DNA from: Clavelina lepadiformis
Lineage: Eukaryota; Chordata; Ascidiacea; Aplousobranchia; Clavelinidae
NCBI RefSeq assembly: GCF_947623445.1
Contig: NC_135242.1
Coordinates: forward strand, 20,274,001-20,338,000
Direction: 5' to 3'
Length of the DNA: 64,000 bases
Positions 49,601 through 64,000 of this stretch are shown here, one piece after another. Position 1 is the stretch's first letter, and every line of letters starts with the position of its first letter. Position numbers and translations under genes: made by a program. The notes below the pieces were generated by a model. That model saw only the letters and a program-made list of their open reading frames with translations. It made no database searches and was not told the origin of the DNA.

Positions 49601-49717
49601 TCACCTGTGTAGGTTAAGAAGAAGAAGCTTGATGACCTTCGCAAGGCAGGCGTGCCAGCAAAATATTGCGCTGAAGTAGAACGAAGGATCGACGCACCCC
49701 AAGGCTTGGCATTTTAA
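43628..49717 (+). CDS. CFAP45: cilia and flagella associated protein 45 (CCDC19/NESG1)
   Basis: Twelve exons: 43628-43630 (ATG only), 44941-45063, 45418-45542, 45646-45790, 47254-47424, 47554-47732, 47891-48019, 48269-48416, 48656-48796, 48925-49091, 49250-49445, 49613-49717, giving 543 residues (human 551). The N-terminus has SRYSRRYRTKSKQSNVDETL and KPETIQVITKDLIRN. Long coiled coil follows with ILNAKCHAIRDAQILEKK, EQERIRKEKEKEVARLRA and EQDALRAKRNQE, ending KKLDDLRKAGVPAKYCAEVE. All are strong matches to CFAP45. It is a microtubule inner protein inside axonemal doublets that also binds AMP in vertebrates. Exon 1 holding only the start codon is inferred from ATG followed directly by GTAAGT and matching phase. 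Intron 4 (1.46 kb) and intron 7 hold related repeats. Confidence 0.93.
44160..44366. mobile_element. short element with TTTCACCG ends, copy 2
   Basis: Begins TTTCACCGTAAATAGGTC and ends TTTTTTTTCGGTGAAA, with the internal word TAACACTTAAGTTAGGTTAA in common with the copy at 32361-32559. It sits in CFAP45 intron 1 beside the SINE at 44396. Confidence 0.7.
44396..44575 (+). repeat. tRNA-derived SINE, copy 2
   Basis: A tRNA-like head, GTAGCAGAGTGGCTAGAGCA, is followed by a body with GATGCTTGCTCTT and the tail CATTTCCAAATTTGGGCAA and then an A-rich end. The tail matches the copies at 1681 and 57226, while the head differs, as in composite SINE families that swap 5' modules. It lies in CFAP45 intron 1. 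Confidence 0.7.
46345..46440 (+). repeat. hairpin-bearing repeat tail, copy 1 (CFAP45 intron 4)
   Basis: CCTGAAGAAGCAAGCTTATG continues into a perfect 6-bp hairpin (GCAAGC at 46355-46360, loop TTAT, GCTTGC at 46365-46370) followed by GAAA. After it come GTTAATC and ACTATATCCT. A second copy occurs at 48115-48205. It may be the 3' end of a retroelement. Confidence 0.5.
48115..48205 (+). repeat. hairpin-bearing repeat tail, copy 2 (CFAP45 intron 7)
   Basis: CCTGATGAAGCAAGCTTATG, then GCTGGC and AAAAGC, with GTTAATC and CGATATCCT downstream in the same order as the copy at 46345. The hairpin has one mismatch here. Confidence 0.5.
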
Positions 49718-50611
49718 ATTGCTTGACTGAAATGTGCTCTTTTGAGAAGGGGGCCATTTTGAATATAAAATGTTTTTCTTCTATTGTCTGTGTCTATTAC
49801 TTCGTGCTTATTGTAAATCTTGTTTGCATATTTTGTCTTTTTATTGTACTGATGGCATTGTTATATTTTATCACATTTATGGATGGATAAAATATTGGGT
49901 TTGGTTTCTTTGCATGTATTTCTAAGACATTTATATAAATATATAAAACATCGGAAACAAAGCTTGGCTCGATCTGTTCCATAAGAATCGGACAGGCAGA
50001 TGCATACGTCCGCTTGGATAGTGCAGCCACGTGTTACATATATTATATGAATGGCAATATTGGGTGAAATATCTACAGAACAAGTCGGAAAGGTTTCCAG
50101 TAGCGTGACTCATGCGTGTGCGTGTCATAATTTCCAATGACTTGACTTTAATCGAAATGAAGTGATTAGACCGCAATAAAATGTCCAAAATGTTTCGACT
50201 TGACTCCGATCAAGTTATGACAGATGAGCCTTAGTATAATTGAAACAGATATTTTTATAAAAAATGCAGTTCTCTGAAAGAAAGCATCAATCAGACCCAA
50301 TTTTGAGGCCTATGACATATGATAACCAATTTAATGCAATGTGTACAGTGTAATGCCAGCAAACGTTTTGGAGTTAGTGCTTGTCTCGTGTCAGAAAAAA
50401 TGTCTTCATTACAACCCTGGCAAACAAAGGAGTCAGCAGGGCACGCTAAACAGCATAAAACGCGCACCAAAATCGACATGTAGCGCATTTTATTGAGACG
50501 GCAATAATTTGGATAAAACATCACAACATATTTGTCTAATCTTGATAATCATAAAATTTTTGAAGATAAACAAATCGAGACATACTAGGAGGTTACTAGA
50601 TATTTTAACGT
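49718..50611. other. convergent intergenic region between CFAP45 and alpha-tubulin 1
   Basis: Holds the two 3' UTRs. AATAAA at 50175-50180 on the + strand is a late candidate for CFAP45. AATAAA on the minus strand at 50489-50494 is the probable signal for the tubulin gene. No gene recognised. Confidence 0.5.
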
Positions 50612-52608
<1,997 letters not shown>

Positions 52609-52693
52609 GATGAATAAAGAAGATCAAAAATCGATTCAAGAGCAATAAATTTAGCAAGTAAAAAAGAACCGTCGGTACAGCAACGCTACGCAG

Positions 52694-52700
52694 CTTTATA
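52694..52700 (-). promoter_or_regulatory. TATA box of alpha-tubulin 1
   Basis: TATAAAG on the minus strand about 86-92 bases before the start codon. It is followed directly by GCTGCGTAGCGTTGCTGT, which has a close relative upstream of alpha-tubulin 2. Confidence 0.55.
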
Positions 52701-54321
52701 CCTCTGTTTAAAATAATTAGTAAAAGGTGTAAAATTTAAGTCCTTGCTTAAAACAGCTTGTAACTTGGAAATCATGTAAACAGCTAAAAAACTAAAGCGA
52801 TCCGCAACCCTCAAGGTTTTTTCTACATGCACCATGTCGATTCTTTTCTAAAGCCTTCGTCGGTTGCAGTCGAGCAGGTCACACCTTGCATCAGTAGTTT
52901 TGAAATGAGCGCTAAAACCAGCAAAACCGTTGTTGAATAACGTGAAAAGGAAGGCAACTGCGGAAGTCATTCAGCTGCAACCAAGCTGGCTATAGCCGCG
53001 TGACAAAATGCATTTCGTTCAGTTCTGCTGGGCAAAGGTTAATTTCAGTGTGCTCTATCCGCTCGTCAACTACACTTATTCCGTTACGTGTGTTTACATT
53101 AACGTTTTTATGTTCTTCATCATGCACATTTGGCGTATAGGCCTATATACACATAAATTGTTCACTAGCAACTGAAAGGATGCTGACTAAAAAGTGGGTG
53201 CTGAGTGCTCACGGCGAGCAGTACTTCCAGTGTTTCACAATACGTCATTTTGATACAAACTTTTCGACTATAAACAAATAAATTCTAAGTTTAACTTTCT
53301 CCGTTCGGTCTATGTTAACAAACTTGTCTTATTTTAACACTCCTACTGGCCCCACATCCTAATATTGTAAGATCGTTATGCCAAGTCTATGTTGCAAACA
53401 TCACCACCCATAATTTATTATTTCTATATACAGATAGTTTGATACAGATGCAGATACAGCTCTGTGTACTGAGCTGTCACACTCACAGCAGCATGCACAG
53501 ACCGCATGTTCAGCAGAAATATCAGCGTTAAAACGTGCTATGTTGTGATGGCCAATGAATAAACCGTTTTGTTCCGATTATCGACTGTCCAGTACGTCGT
53601 CACTTCCTCTCCATGCTTTCTGCACACCAGGTTACCATATAGAAGTATACTAATTCTAAAACAGATCTGATTTGGGATATTAGTAAGAGTTCGATCCATC
53701 TCCTGTTAATTTTGCGAATTTTCGTGCATATTGCCTCAACGAGACTTGTTTCCGCGAAAACATAGCATAAACAAAACAAATTTCGACAAACTCCAATAGT
53801 ACGCCGCAAAACTTAAACCATGCCCATTTAAAACGGGCTTTCCTCAAAAAACGTGCTGATTTGTCAGGAAGTAAAAACTTCACACACGCAGAAATCACCA
53901 GTTACAAGCCGCCTAGGGGTAAATGGCTGGATCTTTCGCTTGGTTTGGTCTGACGCGTACCACTGAAACGATGTAATAGTTAAGCTTCCTGGTTCAAATT
54001 GCATTAACGCGGCACGTGTTCAACGCAATAGGTCTGCTGTACACTCCACATTTTTTCTTAACCTTAACGTTACCACAAATACCGTTTACAAGCCTAAAGC
54101 GCTTCATAGTTGGCAACGATAAAACAAAACTCACTATTATAGACTAACTCAGAATCATAACGTGTAGTTTTTAACACTCGACTGAGGAAATTAAATGTAC
54201 CATTTAGCACTATGCTGCCAAGGTTTCACAGCGTGTATGATAAAAAAAAAAAACGGTACTGTTATAAGCGTTCTTCTATACTGCGCCTAAACCGTTTTGT
54301 GTTATATTATATCCCATAGGG

Positions 54322-54538
54322 CAGTGGTTCCCAACTGGGGGTACTCGTACCCCTTGGGGGTACGAGATTGAACATCAAGGGGTACGAAGATCCTTGAGAT
54401 ATATACGAATTCAGCCATAAAAGCAATTTAATTTAGCAATATATATATGAAAAATTCCATCAGAATTTTTTTGGGGGTACGAAGAATGCTCTGACCTGAC
54501 AAAGGGGTACGAGCAGCAAAAAAGGTTGGGAACCACTG
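54322..54538. mobile_element. hAT MITE (217 bp) with 8-bp target duplication
   Basis: Ends CAGTGGTTCCCAAC and GTTGGGAACCACTG. CCATAGGG is duplicated perfectly at 54314-54321 and 54539-54546. The interior repeats the word GGGGTACGAG on both sides. Termini and duplication are unmutated, so it is probably recent. The termini are nearly the same as those of the MITE at 37993-38290 but the interiors differ. Confidence 0.92.
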
Positions 54539-55335
54539 CCATAGGGCATAGGTGCTTTTATTATTACCAGGTGTAGCTAACAAGTCATCTAAGACAGTAT
54601 TTGTTAATGGTTTAAGTGCTTTTATTGCATTTTACGCTTTACAACGATTATCACTTCTACTCTAGAAATATAGAGCAATGAAGTTGGGAAAATCGAAAGC
54701 CATGCTACTGCTTTCATGAAAGCACTTTTCCAACTTTTAGGGTAAATGATTTAACACCATACTGTTAAAGTCGTCGTGATGAAAAGGTTTTCTTTATCTA
54801 CTGAAAAATAGTATAAGTAGGCTATTTTATCAATGTTCCAGTCATGTTTGTACTTTGTAACTTTTTTTTGAATGGAAGTAATTATATAGTTTAAATCATT
54901 TGCTTACATGTTGACAGATTTCCCAAGTCTACACGTCTGTAGTTTTTGGCATAAGCAAATTTAGCCTTGGGCTATTTTTTATACTTTGTGTTCCAATTAG
55001 TTTATATGTGGTTGAAGTGCCCATGAGTGTACACAACGTATTCGTGTTAGCATGTCCTTTCTTGAAGTTTCTGTTTTCTAATTAGCTGTACTTGTACGAA
55101 CAGCGTACAGTTATACCGATAATCATATAGAGGGAGACATAACCATAAACAGAGCATTTATTGCAAACAACTAATTTAAACTGCAGCAGTAGTGTAAAAC
55201 TCCAAAACTTGATGCTTTACCAAAGAAAGTGAAACATTTCGAGAATTTTGATGTCAGCGGCACACGTTTTATGTAAGAGCAAGCGGTACATGTTATAACT
55301 GTATAGCAGATGTTTATCGTAAGGCTTTACCACCT

Positions 55336-56045
55336 CTACAAGCTAGGTCCGTACTCGTGAGGAAGTAGCATATCCAAGGTGTAAGTGCTGTATTCACATT
55401 TGTGGTTGGCACAGTGCACTTTCATGTTACGAGAGTACTAAAAATATAATTACAACACATAGACACTTTATTAATATTGGATTATAAGCTTAAAAGTTGT
55501 GCATAAAATATTTGGCATAAGATCTGAATTTATATGCACCATAGGTAGGCTATATACACACCTCTCTCATAAGCTGGCGACAACATCCACAGACGGAAAC
55601 TTTCACGGTGTCATTATCACTAAGGAATAAAGGAAATTTATTTTTTATTTGTGCCTTAAGTATAGATACCGGAGTGTGTTTTGCTATATCAAGTATCACA
55701 ACGTTTTACTGGTTTGACACAACATCCGAATAACTACTGTTTGAATTGGATTTGATAATAAGTCGATACAATTAAGGAGTTATTCTTTTATCTTGATTGC
55801 AGTTACAAAGCTTACCCAATAACAGCCAATGCTTCAAATTCTTTGTGGCCCTCTGAGACTGCCTTGAATATTGCAACCCTTTCAGCGCACATAGAACATG
55901 GAGATACTGCACACTTGATGGAACATCCGGTAAAAACCTTTCCAGACTTGGTCAAAACAGCCGCACCCATTTTGAAATAGGTCGTGGCATGCTTGTCTTT
56001 TACTTGCTTTGCAGCCTGGATCAAATCTTGGGCAGTTACTGACAT
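55336..56045 (-). CDS. cytidine deaminase family protein, divergent
   Basis: Three minus-strand exons: 55816-56045, 55562-55619 and 55336-55437, giving 129 residues, a normal length for a tetrameric cytidine deaminase. The zinc site is intact: Cys53-Ala-Glu55 (motif CAERVAIFKAVSEGHKEF) and Cys87-x-x-Cys90 (VCGCCRQLMRE). The C-terminus YTLDMLLPHEYGPSL matches the family's LLP.aFGP end. Unusual features: the standard PYS.F in front of the first strand is missing (TTYFKMGAAV), the ribose-contacting N-x-E of GCNxEN is replaced by GCSIKC, and the canonical PCGAC reads VCGCC. The residues 41-53 are Cys-rich. The family deaminates (deoxy)cytidine to (deoxy)uridine in pyrimidine salvage; here substrate choice is open. 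The gene lies between tubulin genes with no functional link evident. Confidence 0.85.
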
Positions 56046-57624
56046 GTTGTTATGGTTATTGCAAGCTTATAATGGTTTGCTTATAAACAAAACACAATTT
56101 GATTTAGCAAACACGCATTAAGTTTTCTCAATTGACTTGAATTAATTAGTTAAGGTATTTAAACATTTAATTGTTGACCAATACTAATTGGAAATGTTGA
56201 CCACTGCAGGCTACGGTAAATTAGGAAAAATCCCTACACATATACCTGTGTGCGAATATCCGTTTTCGGTATAGCTAGCAAACGATGCTGTTAATTTCAC
56301 TTGCTTTAGGAGATTACTAAGCTTAATCAAAACTAATAACAGTTAATTTCTCAACACGCGCAATAAATATGTGTAAACGTAGGAAACTTCAGGTAAACTC
56401 AAAACTACAGGTCAAGCTAATATTTACTATAACAAAGCATTTATATATACTTTTACCTTTTTTCGTGATTGGCGAAAAGTTTGTTTTGATGATAAAAATT
56501 ACAAGTATCCCGCAGGTAGCTACACGCCACAAATTACTACTTTACAGTGTTTTTTACATAACCTCAGAAGTTATCTGAGTTAATGTGTAATCGGAATTTG
56601 AGAAATTGGTGTACCTTGTTGTAATGTGGTGTGCTGCTTTTCTTTTTTACATGTTTTGTGTGATGACAAACCATGGTTGTGACTTGAAAATGACTGATCC
56701 ATACATCATGCAGTCAAAATTAGGTTTTTTTGGGTAAATTACACACGAACGAACATATATTTCTAAAACGCACTTAAGGTGATGTGATGAATGTAGGATT
56801 GCTTGACTTGATGAGATGTAATTATCAAACGGTTTACTGAATATGTTATAACTTAGCTGTATGAATATGTTATTACTTACGGAAAACAAACTTTAAATGC
56901 AATACAATTGTGCATACGCTATAAATAAATAATCGACGACACCTATAATTGATTTTGCGAGCCTTGCACAAAAAATAAACTCAATTAAAATTAAAAACGC
57001 GAACGGCTAGTAGCAAACCACTAGATGACGTTCTAGGACTAGATTGAAACATTTTCATGACTTGGCGAAAAAATGGCTGATTCAGAGCGCAGCTGAGTCC
57101 AGAAGTACTTATATATTCATCTTGCGGATTAATTATTGATTTCATTTTATGGCAATGGTTCGAAATGTAACTAAGACCAGTCTAGGCTGGATTAACGCGA
57201 CACTTAATAACACTTTTGCTGCCATGAGTAGTTATAGAGTGGCGGGTTTACAGTGATGAGACCGTGTGTTGAATCCCCAGCGTCCCTATATCATGGTAAT
57301 GCGCTTGCGAAAGGCATGAGACACTTGCTCCTGGTAAGCGGTAGGCCTAATGGTGGACAGTTCCAAATTTGGGCACAAACATTTTTCAACAAAGTAAATT
57401 AAAAAAGTTCGATAGACGAAGGTCAAGCAGTGAAGTACTATCGCCTTGTTTTAGTCGTGCAAAAACTCCTCAGTCTGATGACAAAATTTCCAATACTACA
57501 CCACTGACAAACATCAATTCTTTTATAAGGTTGATCACAGTAGGTCAATTTTATTTGAAGAAGTCACATCACTGAAGAAATATGGCTCTTATAGCAAAAG
57601 TTACTCTAAGTAACTTTAAACAAA
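56046..57624. other. intergenic between the cytidine deaminase and alpha-tubulin 2
   Basis: Contains the deaminase promoter at its left, a SINE at 57226-57490 and the alpha-tubulin 2 3' UTR with AATAAA on the minus strand at 57550-57555. No gene recognised. Confidence 0.5.
57226..57490 (+). repeat. tRNA-derived SINE, copy 3 (longest uninterrupted)
   Basis: The tRNA-like head has GTGTTGAATCCCC, close to a B-box. The body GACACTTGCTCCTGG and tail GGACAGTTCCAAATTTGGGC match copies at 1681 and 44396. A further 3' segment with TTAGTCGTGCAAAAACTCC matches the part of copy 1 that lies beyond its inserted hAT element. Confidence 0.75.
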
Positions 57625-60363
<2,739 letters not shown>

Positions 60364-60473
60364 GATGGCTTCTTTTTTGTTACGAAATCAAAGGTAAAAA
60401 TGAACAGGGCTTGAATAGCAACTCTACGTAGCTTCTACCACTGAACGAATGATCACATGATGACCTTTCTCTG

Positions 60474-60482
60474 TTTTATATA
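60474..60482 (-). promoter_or_regulatory. TATA box of alpha-tubulin 2
   Basis: TATATAAAA on the minus strand about 112-119 bases before the start codon. Confidence 0.6.
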
Positions 60483-60485
60483 TCC

Positions 60486-60500
60486 GTTGCCAGGAGAAAC
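60486..60500. promoter_or_regulatory. possible X-box beside the alpha-tubulin 2 TATA box
   Basis: GTTGCCAGGAGAAAC fits RYYNYY-N3-RRNRAC. It is only 4 bp from the TATA box. The right half is a weak version of the site, so the match may be accidental. Confidence 0.35.
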
Positions 60501-61338
60501 CCTAGAGGTGACGCAACAAAGCACATAAGCGCGCCCAATTTCTTTTTTCCAGTTCATTGGACGATTTCAATTTCCACGCGCTCTTGAAATAGTCAACGAG
60601 GAAAGGTTTGAAATATTACAGCCTTCATAAATTCTATGTCCTTCCTAGTAACGTGATCGTCGTTAACAACAAGGATCAATATTTATTCGGAGGGTAAACA
60701 TTCTCTTATGATTAAAGCTTCGCCAACATATTTACAGAGTGGAGTTTTATGTACATACCTTTTCTACAAGTGACATATTAGGTGATGTGCTTCATACGAC
60801 TATCACTGGTCCTGGCAACCGACAAATATGTATAAACGGGATGGAAAAGCCTCGGAAATATTATTTTAATCGCCTTCGAAAAACACTGCACACAAGTAGC
60901 CTATATGACTTTTTTATTGTGAATGAGCAACCGATTCTTGCTTTTAACTTAGCGGCCTTTATTTATTCCTTTCGGAAACCTTTTGCATTAAAAAATGTTT
61001 TCACCAAATCAAAACCCTAACTCGAAGCCACAAACTGACAATATAGCACTTGAGACGTCATATTACAAGTTTTTCAGTTTTATAAACTTGGCAGTTTCGC
61101 AAAGTAAGCGTAATTACAGATCGGAGAACTAGCCAATTAACATTAATTTTCACCTAAATGGCGGTTATTTATTAATATTTCCTAATTGAGCTCGCCGTAT
61201 CTAAGTTACAGCAGCCAGAGCCACAATTTGTCGACCTATGTCCTATTAATAAACCATAACACACAATATACAAATCTTCCCATTTTTATAAAGAAACCTT
61301 CATACGCATTGTTGTTAACATTTTTCAAAAACATAAAT

Positions 61339-63480
<2,142 letters not shown>

Positions 63481-64000
63481 GACTGCAGGGCGTTTTTACA
63501 AAGCAGAAATACAAAGAATTCTGATAAACAGCTTGGGAAAACTTCACAACTTTACGATGTGAGATCACAAGCAAAATTTGCAAGATATTTTTTTCTGCAG
63601 AGTAACTGGTGTATTGATCATTATTACGTCATAATATCCAATGTTACAAGGTGGAATCCTATTGCGGGAAAAAAATATTTTATACATATTCCATTGGCTA
63701 AAAATAGTTCTAGATTTACAAGTTTGTAAAATTTGAATATCTAAGTGTTTTGATTTGTTAATTTTCGTGCAATCAGAATCAGTTATAGGAATGATGTAAG
63801 AATGTTTAAACGTCATGATCATGTTGCCTTCGCCCTTTGGTAATCGTTGTCGAATAGTTTGCCTTTGCTTATGTATGGTTTCTTTGTTTTTTGTTTTGTT
63901 AAAGGTCTTGGGTGTTTTTGCACCTTTGTTCTAAAGTCTTCAACATGCTTTTTCAACTGCACATTTTTTGCGGTCCTTGCACAAACTTTATGGACAGATT
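63481..64000. other. 5' flank of alpha-tubulin 3 to window end
   Basis: Apart from the TATA/CCAAT pair no feature was recognised. There is no coding similarity in the last 300 bases. Confidence 0.4.
63676..63697 (-). promoter_or_regulatory. CCAAT and TATA elements upstream of alpha-tubulin 3
   Basis: On the minus strand CCAAT (63693-63697) is followed closely by TATAAAATA (63676-63684), about 200 bases before the start codon. The CCAAT box is unusually close to the TATA box, so one of the two may be fortuitous. Confidence 0.4.

Larger units (their letters stand above)
52609..55335. other. intergenic between alpha-tubulin 1 and the cytidine deaminase
   Basis: Contains the tubulin 1 promoter at its left end and a hAT MITE at 54322-54538. 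Two overlapping antisense frames near 53600-53900 have no recognisable similarity. The rest is AT-rich with no coding signal. Confidence 0.5.
60364..61338. promoter_or_regulatory. spacer between alpha-tubulin 2 promoter and alpha-tubulin 3 3' end
   Basis: The left 150 bp carry the promoter elements of alpha-tubulin 2. The right part holds the 3' UTR of alpha-tubulin 3, with a minus-strand AATAAA at 61168-61173. A 93-codon + strand frame at 60739-61020 shows no recognisable similarity and is probably fortuitous. Confidence 0.5.

Noticed and set aside
53600-53898. Two overlapping minus-strand frames between alpha-tubulin 1 and the deaminase
   Set aside because: Not similar to anything I recognise, mutually overlapping, and lacking support from splice sites or a poly(A) signal.
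60739-61020. 93-codon + strand frame upstream of alpha-tubulin 2
   Set aside because: No similarity to any family, and it overlaps the spacer and promoter side of the tubulin gene on the other strand.

Overview
This window reads as metazoan nuclear DNA, most likely from a tunicate and probably a Ciona-like ascidian. Every reconstructed gene has canonical GT-AG introns, mostly a few hundred bases long. The DNA is AT-rich, and the proteins are chordate-like single copies of vertebrate genes (a PRUNE2 with DHH and BCH domains, MB21D2, GPS2, CFAP45). Genes are tightly packed, and one pair (NEDD8-TRAPPC1) has the spacing of an ascidian operon. The species call is inference.

Layout. 1-177: open frame ending at a stop, probably the last exon of a gene to the left. 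178-7180: gene-poor and repeat-rich, with a tRNA-type SINE split by a 953-bp hAT-like element and a degenerate transposon-type ORF split by a 451-bp hAT MITE. 7247-9025 (+): NEDD8, then TRAPPC1 86 bp later. 9214-10315 (-): SPCS2, tail to tail with TRAPPC1. 13081-26203 (-): a 16-exon PRUNE2-type gene of about 3275 aa with one 7.7-kb exon. 26912-27720 (+): SSR3, head to head with PRUNE2. 27973-32693 (-): GPS2. 33667-34080 (+): a CCDC59/Fyv7-type rRNA-processing factor. 35434-40900 (-): MB21D2. 43628-49717 (+): CFAP45. 50612-52608, 57625-60363 and 61339-63480 (all -): three alpha-tubulin genes. 55336-56045 (-): a divergent cytidine deaminase between the first two tubulins.

Functionally the genes are mostly housekeeping: neddylation (NEDD8), vesicle tethering (TRAPPC1), the secretory translocon and signal peptidase (SSR3, SPCS2), transcription co-repression (GPS2) and ribosome maturation (CCDC59). 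A cilium/microtubule group lies on the right (CFAP45 and three alpha-tubulins). An RFX-type X-box sits about 180 bp upstream of CFAP45, and a weaker one lies beside the TATA box of the second tubulin gene.

Most interesting points: the PRUNE2 gene keeps what look like complete DHH phosphoesterase motifs fused to a BCH domain through one giant acidic exon; tubulin genes 2 and 3 carry almost identical introns in their 3' halves only, which suggests gene conversion; tubulin gene 1 starts MREV instead of MREC; the cytidine deaminase has lost the usual ribose-binding Asn-x-Glu; and several MITE/SINE families show nested insertions with intact 8-bp target duplications. I saw no CRISPR array, rRNA gene or intact tRNA gene. 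Exon joins were made by eye from splice sites, reading frame and remembered family sequences, so individual boundaries should be treated as predictions.
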